From contig CAJXIL010000008.1 in NCBI GenBank assembly GCA_913054455.1, positions 1-48,938 on the forward strand: DNA of 48,938 bases. Reading direction: 5' to 3'. The notes below the pieces were generated by a model. It worked only from the letters and a program-made list of their open reading frames with translations. It did no database searches and had not been told where the DNA came from. The DNA is from an uncultured Roseobacter sp. Lineage in GTDB: Bacteria; Pseudomonadota; Alphaproteobacteria; Rhodobacterales; Rhodobacteraceae. Below, in pieces: positions 25,744 to 34,492 of the stretch. A program made the translations under genes and the position numbers. Every line of letters starts with the position of its first letter. Positions within the stretch are counted from its first letter, which is position 1.

Positions 25744-25763
25744 TTGCACCATTCTTGCCACCA
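25742..25763 (+). repeat. Integrase 3 arm-site candidate, left end of island B
   Basis: TTGCACCA (25744-25751) and CTTGCCACCA (25754-25763), 12-bp period, resembling the CTTACCACCA doublet at 46786-46807 at the other end of island B. Confidence 0.4.
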
Positions 25764-26073
25764 TAAATCACGCTATTGATTGCATTCAAATGCAACTGCC
25801 AGTCACTCCCAAACGCGACCGCCCCTGATCCGCCACCGCAACATGTTCTCGCAGGCCTCGATACAGTAAACAGCGGCTGGAACACGCCCCCCCCCTCAAA
25901 CAAACATGAGATATTACCGAACTCGGTCAATTTCTCTCGAACTCTCAAGCAAATCAACGAGGTTTTTGCTATATTGGTGTCATCATCAATGTGAACACTA
26001 AATGGCGCCGCCGGACCAGCCAGACTCTCCCGGACAGGCCAAATCTGTTTGCGAAATCAGGAGATACGACACC

Positions 26074-26241
26074 GTGAACGCACCAGCCAATACGCTTTAC
26101 CTTTCTGTTGATCAGGTTGCCCAACGTTTCAGCGTTTCCAAAGACTCCATTTGGCGCTGGAAGCGCAACGGGAATTTTCCAACTCCTGTAAAATTAGGGG
26201 GCACCACTACCCGTTGGCGCCTTGTGGATATCGAAGAGTGA
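26074..26241 (+). CDS. AlpA-family regulator, truncated by a stop at the C-terminus
   Basis: From GTG 26074 (AGGAG 10 nt upstream) the product is 55 aa: 'LYLSVDQVAQRFSVSKDSIW' and 'RWKRNGNFPTPVKLGG' followed by 'TTTRWRLVDIEE', the AlpA helix-turn-helix with its wing. AlpA proteins end ...DIExWE...; here the expected Trp codon TGG is TGA, and the frame continues EGQLACG after it. Loss of a few residues may or may not kill it. AlpA activates P4-type integrase genes, so it may have served integrase 3. A longer ORF from 26002 exists. Confidence 0.65.
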   Translation: MNAPANTLYLSVDQVAQRFSVSKDSIWRWKRNGNFPTPVKLGGTTTRWRLVDIEE

Positions 26242-26702
26242 GAAGGACAGCTTGCGTGCGGTCTCGTATCCAGCCTGATGTTCGAACCAGACGCCTTAAT
26301 GGCGGTATAGGAGCCACCTCCCCTCTCCCCGTTACCCGTCCCTGCAGCATCAAGAGACCCAATGAGATTTGACGGCACGATTATCGTCGTGTCGCAGTCT
26401 CTCTTTTCCCAAAGAGACTTCGTGTGGACGGATCGAGTGCCCTGCTCAGCTCCGCTTTTGGCCCCTAAAAAGCCACTTCTTCCCTCGCATGACGGATCGT
26501 CAAGAGCCGCGCCTAGTGCAATCGCCTATTCTTGGTCTGGGTGCAGAGTAGCCGGGAGAGGAAAGTAGCGTTCCAACACACCTTCCTATGCTCAAAAATG
26601 TGTTCCATGTTGAGCAGGCACATCTTCCCGCCACAAACCCCATGCTGGCCGTCGCTATAACAGAAGAATGCAGAATGCTGCGTCACATCTGAGAGGCCTG
26701 AA
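26242..26702. other. Intergenic stretch, AlpA to XRE gene
   Basis: No gene that I can support. Short ORFs overlap on both strands without ribosome sites or family signatures. It probably contains the promoter of the XRE operon near its right end. Confidence 0.45.
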
Positions 26703-27104
26703 ATGACCAAAAAGCCACATGCGGACAAACCTTTAGCTCAATATATCGAACGCCGTGTTCTGGAACTGAAACCGAAGAAATCTCAAGGGCAAATTGCAAG
26801 CGAAGTAGGTTTCCCGAACCCCAACATGGTGACCATGATCAAAAAGGGCACAAGCAAGTTGGCACTGGATCGTGTGCCGTCGATGGCTCGTGCCTTGGAG
26901 TGCGATCCGGCATACCTTATGCGATTGGCATTGGAACAGGCTGTGGGAGATACCGCCGCGCAAGCCATTGTGGACATCTACGGCACGCCCATCACCAAAA
27001 ACGAGTTGGGCTGGCTGGAAGAGATTCGCGATGCCTCATGCAATAAGAACCCTCGCCTAACCGCCAGGTCTCGCGCGGCGCTCCGGGCAATCTTTGGGGG
27101 ATGA
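26703..27104 (+). CDS. XRE-type helix-turn-helix regulator
   Basis: A 133-aa protein. Residues ~12-75 are a Cro/C1-like helix-turn-helix: 'KKSQGQIASEVGFPNPNMVT' (recognition helix) then 'MIKKGTSKLALDRVPSMARA' and 'LECDPAYLMRLALEQ'. The C-terminal part is helical and charged. GAGAGG precedes the ATG. The stop overlaps the ATG of a 47-aa ORF (ATGA). The repeat array starting 80 bp after that ORF is a plausible target. It may control the island's regulation or a lysogeny-like switch. Confidence 0.82.
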   Translation: MTKKPHADKPLAQYIERRVLELKPKKSQGQIASEVGFPNPNMVTMIKKGTSKLALDRVPSMARALECDPAYLMRLALEQAVGDTAAQAIVDIYGTPITKNELGWLEEIRDASCNKNPRLTARSRAALRAIFGG

Positions 27105-27244
27105 GCAGTATGACCGAAACAGAACCCCTCACAGAAAATGAACGTGCTTGGCTGCGCTTTCTGCGTGATGTGAGTAAAGGCACTGACCCAGCTCCGACAC
27201 TGCGCCGTGTGCAGCTCCTGCGGCGCATCTGCGGTCTCAGGTGA
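27101..27244 (+). CDS. Small 47-aa protein coupled to the XRE regulator
   Basis: MSSMTETEPLTENERAWLRF..., 47 residues, ending ...'LRRVQLLRRICGLR'. The ATG overlaps the XRE stop as ATGA. Composition (acidic N-terminus, basic helical C-terminus) is protein-like. No family known; it may be a partner or anti-regulator of the XRE protein. An internal ATG at 27110 is an alternative start. Confidence 0.6.
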   Translation: MSSMTETEPLTENERAWLRFLRDVSKGTDPAPTLRRVQLLRRICGLR

Positions 27245-27325
27245 GCCGATAGCTACAACACGGCTTAACAATGGCGAGGAATGGCTCAAGTGCCGCGCCT
27301 CGCTGGATCCCGATTGCGCCCTCAA

Positions 27326-27495
27326 AAGGTTGCGTAAGGTTGACAAAGGTTTACATCGGACGCAGCTAAGCCTGATCCATGTAAACCTTCTGATGTCCAA
27401 AACGCGTAAAAGTGGGCCAAAAGGTTTCCCTAAGGTTTACATTAAGTTGACAAATCTGAGCCTGAAAACAAAAAAATGAGATTATGTAAACCTTT
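27326..27495. repeat. Iteron-like array of AAGGTTTACAT repeats
   Basis: Four copies of the 11-mer AAGGTTTACAT alternate in orientation: + at 27346-27356, - at 27379-27389, + at 27432-27442, - at 27484-27494. Extra half-sites AAGGTT occur at 27326 and 27336, exactly 10 bp apart and 10 bp before the first full copy, and at 27421, 11 bp before the third. This phasing suggests cooperative binding of a protein on one helix face: a replication iteron set or the operator of the XRE regulator. Confidence 0.65.
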
Positions 27496-27907
27496 TGCGC
27501 CGTTGAGCCCAGTAAAACAAGGGTGTTGGAAATACCTCGACCCTTAGAATTGCGGTTTCGGTAACGCGCAGGCCCCGCTTCAGCGTTAAGAAGGGTAGGC
27601 AATTTTCCCGAAGAATTTAAGCACATTTATAATACGGTGGCATAGTTCATGATGGGGCTGACAAATCACAACCAATTTCAGATCGTCCAGCGGAGCCTAC
27701 CTGTCCGTCCGCGATCCTCTCTCCCCTCTCTATCGGGGCCACCCAGCCCTCCCAGTGCTTAGAAGCTTGCCTCTTGGCCACACCATAGGCGTAATCACCA
27801 GATCAATCTGTATGGCCTACAAGAGGCTACGGAACAGTTTGTGCCATCAGCACGTTGCAGACAACGGCCCTAAGCTGCCCTTCAGCGCAAGTGGAGCGAA
27901 CGACCGT
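27496..27907. other. Intergenic stretch between repeat array and the helicase gene
   Basis: No supportable gene. The 121-aa + strand ORF at 27755-28120 runs into the 3' end of the helicase gene on the opposite strand and has no ribosome site. A T/A-rich patch at 27615-27640 might hold a promoter. Confidence 0.4.
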
Positions 27908-30900
27908 TTAACCGCGTTGCTGGTCGTTCTGATCTCTTCTGGAAATCCTTTCAGCACACTTGACCTCCTCGAAGACCAGTTCAGGCACAACGACTTCCCA
28001 ATTAGCGCGTTTCATCAAATGATGAAAACGCTCATCGGCATTCTCTTTGCGCCAGTTTATGATGGCCGCGATCTCGCCAGAGACAAATTCCGTGCCAACT
28101 GGTGGCGCGAAAGCTTTTGACATCCGCCCAAGGACACGTCTTTGAGCATCCTCAATCTGCCAGCGATCCCCAACTTTAGAGAGCCTGACTGGCGCACCAA
28201 CCTGTGCTTCGGCGATCGCGGTATGAACAGCGTGCTGGTCACCCTGGCGTCCTGCGAACGACAGATCGACCATCTTCATCTCGGGCGATTGAAAGAACCG
28301 GCGTGGGCCGGGGATTGTCGCCAGGTCGGGCACAACATTCCGCGTGACCACGGAAGGCGAGACGGTGGGGAGGTATTCGTGATTGTCGTTACTCATAACG
28401 ATCAAGTTGCGCCGCGCACGCGTCATAGCGACATAGAACAATCGCCTTGGCGCATCCTGATCTTCGTTTTTCGAGGGTCGTTCCCAGCCACCGTCCATGA
28501 TCACGACATCGTCAAATTCGAGGCCCTTTGCGCGGTGCGCGGTCAACAGTTTGAGGCCGCGCTGCTCGCCCCATGAATCCTTCGACCATTCAGCAAACCA
28601 TTCGATCACGTCAGTGGGCGGGAGCGCTTTGCCGTCAACTTCGCGTGCGAGCTGGCCAAGTCCCTCGCCGATCCGGATGGTCCAACGGCTTGCGGGTATC
28701 GCGTTCAGGGTTTCGGTCAGGTCGCCCACGCTGACCATCGCTCCATGCCTCGCGCGCAGGTTGCCGATAAACCCCTGCATTTCGCGGGTGCGCCAAAAAC
28801 TTGGCAGGTTCTCGTTTGCCATTTCGACGGGAATCCCCAGGGCTTCGGCGAAGTCGCGGACCGGCAAAAGCTTGCGCCAATCACGAGAAATGATTGCCGC
28901 CCCCCTCCAACTCCAATCCGGGATCAATTTTGACAGGCGGATCATCTCGTTGACCGCCGCAAGGGCCTGAGCGTCATTTCCTGGCGGGCAGCCAAGGATC
29001 TGGACCCGCCCCTGAGCAACCGGATCGAGGCTTTCCATGATATCCCCGACCGGGTCCTTTTGCCGCAATTGGTCGACGGTAATTCCATGCCCTGTTTTCA
29101 TACGTTCCCGAGAACCTTCGATTACGGCGTTGGCTGCGTTGATAATGTTCTTCGACGAGCGGTAATTGTCTGTCAGAAAGACCGGTCTGGCTGAATAATC
29201 CTGTTCGAATTGCCGAATGTGACGCACCGATGCCCCAGCAAACGCATAGATATTCTGGTCGTCGTCGCCGACCGCGAACAAGCTGAGCCGTTGATCGGGG
29301 TCATCGATGCTGCGACCGGCCACCGCAGCGATCAAAGCGTATTCTTCGGGGCCGATGTCCTGATACTCGTCCACGAGAATCCAGCGGAACCCCTGGATCA
29401 ATGTCTCTCGCAAGGCTTCGGCCTCTACTTTTTCCAGCCCGTCGCCACGCAAGAGACTTGCCGCATCGGTCAGAAGCGTCTCGAAATCGGGCTCTTCGGC
29501 CTCTGCCCCTCCGGCGAAACTCGCGCCGATCAACCGCATGGCCAAGGCATGAATGGTCAAAACCGTTACGAAACGAGCATCTTCGCCGATTAGTCGACGC
29601 AAGCGTTCCCGGATCTCGGCGGCCGCGTGGCGATTGTAGGCGAGCACCAGTATACCGTTTGGATCTTGGCGCTTGATCCGGACCAGGTAGGCGACACGAT
29701 GGACCAGCACTCGTGTCTTACCCGATCCCGGCCCCGCGAGCACAAGCACATTGGTCTGTTCTCGGTCGTCACGCACGATCTGCTCTTGTGTCGAATTCCG
29801 CAGATTGTCGACGATCTCGGCATAGGACTGGGGCGTTGCCTGCCGTTTGAACTCCGAAATTTTCCCCGGCATCCAAGCTTTCATGAAGTCGGACTGCTCC
29901 ATTGCAAAATAGTCATGCGCGAGCTGCTGGGCCTGATCAATTTCGTCGATGCCTTTGGTGGCATAAGCCGCCATCACGTGGGTCTGGACGGTTTGTTCGC
30001 TGTAGTGGTCTTCGAGCGGTGCGAAATGCTGGGTGGTAAAGCCGCCACCTTTCGGGTTGATGTGCAATGTCATGGCTGAACGGAACACAGACAATCCCTT
30101 GCCCAGAGACACCACCTGCTGTTCGTGTAGCCATAGAAGCGCTCGGTCCATAAGCTTTGCGGGATCGTTGACAGATGTCCGCAACAGCGCATCGCTGTTG
30201 ATCGCTGCAAGAAGGTCGCCAAGTGTGGTCTCGACAGGAACATCTTTCCCACGAAGGCCGGACTGAATCTTGTTGATCAAGTGTGAAACCAACCGCTCTG
30301 CCGCCTGCCTGCGAAGTTGAGCGGTCTGATCGATTACTGCCCATGATCTTTGCATTCGCACCATGAGACTGCCTTGGGACACCTTGCGCAGGCCAATATT
30401 GCCTTTGCCGCCATCCATGTCGCGGCCATCCTGCGCAATTCCACGGAGCAACCCCTCGACGATATCGGGCCGCACGGAGGCGTGTCCTTGCTCCCGGAGA
30501 GCCTGTGCCACCGAGGCCAGATGGCAGGGCCAAGCCTCGTCGATATCCGCGTCTGGCGCTTGCTCTCTTAGGGTCGCGATCAGATCTGCTTCTAACCGGG
30601 ACGCCGCTTCGAACCGTTTCGGCGAGGCATTCTCAACGCGCAGATGCACGAAGATGGTGATGTTTGTATCATCTTTTGCGATCCCCAGGGTCTCGAGATC
30701 CGCCAAGGCCTTGCGCACGCCCGACACCGTCAACCCACTGACCCCGCAAAGCTCGTCCGTGGTAATGCCCTCCTCTTGCGGCGCGTTGATGATATGCTGC
30801 ACGATGGCTGCCAGATCTTCGCGCCGCCGCTGGGTGATCTCGGCAGAGGCAAGGATCTCGCGGGCCTCTTGGATGCTCCTTATCCGGAGCGAGGCTGGAA

Positions 30901-33166
30901 AGACCTGCACCCGGTTTTCTTCACGGTTCAGAAGGTGCGCCTCTTCCAGCCAGGCGACGGCCGTCTTTACCCTTGTATCGTCGGTATTGCTGTCTCGCTG
31001 GAAATCCCGGTCTTTCTCCTCGTGAACAATTTCGCCCGGTGTAACAACAATCTCACCGCCTTTTCTGGTCCGAGTATCAAGGCGCCGCAGCGCCTTCATG
31101 ATCGCGCCGATTTCATGCCGCGCGAGTCGAGACCGCGCGCTCAGGCTGAACTGACGATCGACATCTTCTGTGTTATAAAGAAGGACGCAGCTTGCAGGAT
31201 CACGGTCCCGCCCGGCGCGACCTGCCTCTTGCAGATAGTTCTCCAGTGACCCGGGCACATCACCGTGAACCACCAGACGGATGTCCGGCTTGTCTACCCC
31301 CATACCAAAGGCGTTGGTAGCCGCGATCACGCGCAGATTGCCGATACGGAAGTCCTCCTGGATCTCGCGCTTGTCATCGGCGCTAAGGCCCGCATGATAC
31401 CGTTCAGCAGCTATGCCCTGTTGTTTTAAGAACTCCGCCACGCGCTCTGTGGCGTTTCGGGTTGCACAATAGACGACCGCCCCCGACACGCCCTCGCGCG
31501 GAAGCTGAGCCTCGATCGTATCGAGGATATCGGTCATCTTGGTTGCCCGCTGCGTTGGCCGAACTTGGAAGCTCAAGTTCGACCGAGATGCGCCTCCGTC
31601 GATCAAAGCCAGCTCGGTCCCCAACCGCTCTCTAAAATGACTTCGGATGTCCTGCACGACATCCGGCTTTGCTGTCGCGGTCAAGCAAAGCACTGGAGCC
31701 GGTTCGTCGCCTGAGCTTTCCTTTATAAACCGCGAAACGTATCGATAGTCGGGACGGAAATCTTGCCCCCATTTGGACACGCAGTGCGCCTCGTCCAGCA
31801 CCCACAGTCCTACTTCGCGCTGTGCTAAAACGGACCGAATTGTTGTGCTACGCAGTTGTTCTGGTGAAATTAGCAGGATCGCAGCATCCCCAAGCCGCAC
31901 CTTGTCGAGCGCATCCTGACGCTCGGGCAAGGACAAAAGCCCGTTGATCGTAACCGCCGACGAAATTCCGGCTCGCACCAAGCCCTGAACCTGGTCCGCC
32001 ATCAGCGCCACGAGCGGCGATATCACAACAGTCAATGCCCCGGTCTTGTCGAACCGAGACAGCGCTGGGATTTGATAGCAAATAGACTTGCCCGTGCCTG
32101 TCGGCAGGATGCCTAATAGGTTTTCGCCGTCCATGGCCGTCGCCACGATCTTTTCCTGAAGTGGGCGACCGTCCTCGTCGACCGGTTCCGGGCGGAAACC
32201 TGGAAAGCCGAACCAACGTTCGAGTGCACGGGTGGGATTGTTGTGCTCTGCGCAATAGCCACAGTGCGGATCACGGCAATTCGAGTCCCTCAGGTCTTTG
32301 ACGAGCCGTGCGGCGTCACGGAACTGTGCTCGGACCCAAGGCGGCATGACAGAATCCCCACCCGCGACCGAAATCCAGGCAAGAGCATAAGCCATCGGCC
32401 AGCCCAGCCCAGTGTCATGGAGCCGCTCGAGGACTGCCTCCACTTGGGCACGGCAGGCAGCCTCTTTCAACAGCGTCCGAAGAACCCCGTGCGCTTCAGC
32501 TTCGGTCGGGATAGACGCCCCACGCACATGGCTGAACAACCGATCAAATCCGTCGCTACTGGGCCCTCGGCAACATAGCCAGTGATAGGCCAGAATTGTC
32601 TCTGGCGATGATTTGTTCAGCGACACAAAAGCGTCGATCTGGTTGCAAAGGACCTTGAACACAAGACGCGCGTCGAACTCGGGATCGTTAACGTGACCAC
32701 TTTGAAGCCGCCCATCGTGGTAGTGTTTGACCAGACGGTGATAAGGATTGCGCGGAAAAGCCAAAGGGTTGAGCCACAGGGTGTCGATCGGTCTGTCTGC
32801 GAGCTTTGCGAAGCGCGGCGACACCGCCATGAGATGCGGCAAGTCGTGGTGCAGAATATTGTGCCCAATGACATGGGAGAAGCCTGCACAGAACTGGTCG
32901 AGTCTTTCAAGCGCGGCCCTCGGGTGACCTTTCCGATGAACAATCCCCTCTCCTTCACCGTCCGGCACGGCGGCAAAGGCGAAGATTTGGGCTTCTTTAG
33001 GATCGACCTCCAGATCAATCGACAGGCAGCGTGACAAGATTTCGGAATAGTCCCGCGGCATTTGAATACCGATATTACCCGCTGAGTCGGCTTCTGATTT
33101 TTCAGATTGCTGTGGCCGGGTGCGGGAAAAGGCTTTCGCTATGCCTCGGGTAATTATGTTTTTCAT
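27908..33166 (-). CDS. Giant DEDD-like exonuclease - RecQ helicase - UvrD helicase fusion
   Basis: A 1752-aa protein. Residues ~45-180: RNase H-like 3'-5' exonuclease pattern, 'SIDLEVD' (D51, E53), 'VIGHNILHHDLPHL' (D108), 'NDPEFDA' (D165). Residues 297-308: 'NCRDPHCGYCAEH', a possible zinc site. Residues ~335-680: RecQ SF2 helicase with PTGTGKS (355-361), DEAH (458-461), 'LCLTATAK' and 'YLQEAGRAGRDRDP'. Residues ~800-1100: winged-helix/HRDC-like linker. Residues ~1138-1600: UvrD-type SF1 helicase with GPGSGKT (1145-1151), 'ILVDEYQDIGPEEY', 'VGDDDQNIYAFAGAS', 'TAHRAKGLEFDDV' and 'FYVAMTRARRNL'. It should unwind and degrade DNA. Its ATG overlaps the stop of the 117-aa ORF. Exonuclease assignment is less sure than both helicases. 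Confidence 0.92.
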   Translation of the reverse strand: MKNIITRGIAKAFSRTRPQQSEKSEADSAGNIGIQMPRDYSEILSRCLSIDLEVDPKEAQIFAFAAVPDGEGEGIVHRKGHPRAALERLDQFCAGFSHVIGHNILHHDLPHLMAVSPRFAKLADRPIDTLWLNPLAFPRNPYHRLVKHYHDGRLQSGHVNDPEFDARLVFKVLCNQIDAFVSLNKSSPETILAYHWLCCRGPSSDGFDRLFSHVRGASIPTEAEAHGVLRTLLKEAACRAQVEAVLERLHDTGLGWPMAYALAWISVAGGDSVMPPWVRAQFRDAARLVKDLRDSNCRDPHCGYCAEHNNPTRALERWFGFPGFRPEPVDEDGRPLQEKIVATAMDGENLLGILPTGTGKSICYQIPALSRFDKTGALTVVISPLVALMADQVQGLVRAGISSAVTINGLLSLPERQDALDKVRLGDAAILLISPEQLRSTTIRSVLAQREVGLWVLDEAHCVSKWGQDFRPDYRYVSRFIKESSGDEPAPVLCLTATAKPDVVQDIRSHFRERLGTELALIDGGASRSNLSFQVRPTQRATKMTDILDTIEAQLPREGVSGAVVYCATRNATERVAEFLKQQGIAAERYHAGLSADDKREIQEDFRIGNLRVIAATNAFGMGVDKPDIRLVVHGDVPGSLENYLQEAGRAGRDRDPASCVLLYNTEDVDRQFSLSARSRLARHEIGAIMKALRRLDTRTRKGGEIVVTPGEIVHEEKDRDFQRDSNTDDTRVKTAVAWLEEAHLLNREENRVQVFPASLRIRSIQEAREILASAEITQRRREDLAAIVQHIINAPQEEGITTDELCGVSGLTVSGVRKALADLETLGIAKDDTNITIFVHLRVENASPKRFEAASRLEADLIATLREQAPDADIDEAWPCHLASVAQALREQGHASVRPDIVEGLLRGIAQDGRDMDGGKGNIGLRKVSQGSLMVRMQRSWAVIDQTAQLRRQAAERLVSHLINKIQSGLRGKDVPVETTLGDLLAAINSDALLRTSVNDPAKLMDRALLWLHEQQVVSLGKGLSVFRSAMTLHINPKGGGFTTQHFAPLEDHYSEQTVQTHVMAAYATKGIDEIDQAQQLAHDYFAMEQSDFMKAWMPGKISEFKRQATPQSYAEIVDNLRNSTQEQIVRDDREQTNVLVLAGPGSGKTRVLVHRVAYLVRIKRQDPNGILVLAYNRHAAAEIRERLRRLIGEDARFVTVLTIHALAMRLIGASFAGGAEAEEPDFETLLTDAASLLRGDGLEKVEAEALRETLIQGFRWILVDEYQDIGPEEYALIAAVAGRSIDDPDQRLSLFAVGDDDQNIYAFAGASVRHIRQFEQDYSARPVFLTDNYRSSKNIINAANAVIEGSRERMKTGHGITVDQLRQKDPVGDIMESLDPVAQGRVQILGCPPGNDAQALAAVNEMIRLSKLIPDWSWRGAAIISRDWRKLLPVRDFAEALGIPVEMANENLPSFWRTREMQGFIGNLRARHGAMVSVGDLTETLNAIPASRWTIRIGEGLGQLAREVDGKALPPTDVIEWFAEWSKDSWGEQRGLKLLTAHRAKGLEFDDVVIMDGGWERPSKNEDQDAPRRLFYVAMTRARRNLIVMSNDNHEYLPTVSPSVVTRNVVPDLATIPGPRRFFQSPEMKMVDLSFAGRQGDQHAVHTAIAEAQVGAPVRLSKVGDRWQIEDAQRRVLGRMSKAFAPPVGTEFVSGEIAAIINWRKENADERFHHLMKRANWEVVVPELVFEEVKCAERISRRDQNDQQRG

Positions 33167-33516
33167 GCTGGCAGGTTAGTATTCATTTCTAAGGAGCGAA
33201 ACCATCGGCAGCCATTTGATCTAAGATATTCTCGCGATGCCATGCCAAATTTGTCAGGTGGGGCCAGTTTCTCTCGTGTCTGGGTCACGGCAATCAGATT
33301 GACATCGCAATTCAGCGAAAGCAGGAGGCCGATGAACGTGAAACCTTGCTTCGCAAAATGGGCAACCCCGCAAGAAACAGTTTTTCCATGTTTGACTCTA
33401 TATGCCGTAGGAGCTCTTGCGGTGCACAACAAAGGTGAAATTGACGCAATGTCATCCTCGAGCGCCTTATTACAGTTGGTCAAGCTAATCGGCTCGTGAT
33501 CGAGAATGTCACTCAA
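33163..33516 (-). CDS. Unknown ~117-aa protein coupled to the giant helicase
   Basis: Its TGA overlaps the helicase ATG (ATGA), the best argument that it is translated. The ORF begins at TTG (33516) with '(M)SDILDHEPISLTNCNKALE' and contains 'GVAHFAKQGFTFIGLLLSLN'. The true N-terminus is unclear: in another frame, ATG 33557 with AGGA upstream gives MSIDAHIGEGNAAP and stops at TGA overlapping the TTG, so either a 14-aa leader is coupled to this ORF or a frameshift split one gene. No domain recognised. It may be a regulator or subunit of the helicase. Confidence 0.5.
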   Translation of the reverse strand: MSDILDHEPISLTNCNKALEDDIASISPLLCTARAPTAYRVKHGKTVSCGVAHFAKQGFTFIGLLLSLNCDVNLIAVTQTREKLAPPDKFGMASREYLRSNGCRWFRSLEMNTNLPA

Positions 33517-33546
33517 GGAGCGGCATTGCCTTCCCCAATATGCGCA

Positions 33547-33717
33547 TCAATCGACATTTTTCCTGTGAAGGGTCACGTTGAGATCAACGAAGTGGAACTT
33601 TTTATCAGCAGCGATGATGTCATGCCGATAGCGATTATGGTGATCATAGATCCGTAGCGGACCTTCCCGCATTCCGCGGCGAACGTCCGCAATCCGCCCA
33701 TGTAATTGTGCGGACAA
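33547..33717 (-). CDS. Possible small ORF or gene fragment upstream of the helicase operon
   Basis: A 56-aa frame from TTG 33717 (AAGAGAG ~6 nt upstream): 'REGPLRIYDHHNRYRHDIIA' and 'ADKKFHFVDLNVTLHRKNVD'. The composition is protein-like, and it ends just inside the start of the MSIDAH... reading. It could be the C-terminal remnant of a longer gene, as a stop closes the frame just upstream. Low certainty. Confidence 0.3.
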   Translation of the reverse strand: MSAQLHGRIADVRRGMREGPLRIYDHHNRYRHDIIAADKKFHFVDLNVTLHRKNVD

Positions 33718-34492
33718 TTTTGCGCTCTCTTATATCAATTTTGGACTAAGAATAGCAGCTCCTGAGTGGTGAATATCTTCTTCATACTAGAGAAACGTCC
33801 TCAAACTCGCCATCAGCTACGACGCCGCCGTCGTGTCAGGTCCGTCAAGGCAATCACACCCTGCACACAGTCCTGCGAAAACTAAAGGGGGATCGGATAG
33901 GAGTTAACATCACTGCATAGCTGTATAGCCACATCAAGATGTAACCATATGAATGGATAGCTCAATGAACCCGATTAAGCACAGGAGGCGGGACCGCGCC
34001 AGAACAAGATAAGCAGGAACACACGTGCCAACTGTCTCTGGTGCCACACCAGGATCTGAAAAGCACAACGCTAACGATAGGGAATGGCTCGACATGGTGG
34101 TAGACGTCGATGGTCATTCACGAAGTCCTAGAAAATGCCCATGGGTGCGATGGGGATGTGTTCAGGTGCCACCAAGACCCGAGATCTGAAAGCTCCTCTT
34201 TCTGAAGCTGGCTCGACCTCTGCACATAATGGCCGAAATCAGAAGAATCTTAGCCACGCAGAATGCCCGACTCTGATCGCAAGATTGATCAGCACAGCCA
34301 AAAGCACGACATCTGGGAATGACGACTTTTTTCTACTTTTTGAGGAGCGAGTTGATTTGCTTTAGGCTTCAGAATGGCCTTGTTTCAAGGGACACCCCGT
34401 TTGTCAGCGTTCTAAAACCCTAATTACTTAGTAAGCAGCCACTTACTACTCTTCACATCCGTCAGCTTAAAACAGAAAACAGGATAGCTGGC
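33718..34492. other. Gene-poor 0.8-kb stretch
   Basis: I see no convincing gene on either strand. Two segments (about 34038-34100 and 34166-34225) share GGTGCCAC, GATCTGAAAA/GATCTGAAAG and TGGCTCGAC in the same order, suggesting a diverged direct repeat of ~60 bp. The region probably includes the promoters of the leftward helicase operon and may be decayed DNA. Confidence 0.4.

Noticed and set aside
27755-28120. 121-aa + strand ORF at the end of the helicase gene
   Set aside because: Half of it is antisense to the helicase C-terminus; no ribosome site.
33107-33499. 130-aa + strand ORF opposite the helicase start
   Set aside because: The opposite strand has an ATGA-coupled ORF, which is better supported.
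34135-34365. 76-aa + strand ORF in the gene-poor stretch
   Set aside because: No ribosome site or domain, Ser/Thr-rich, within a possible repeat.
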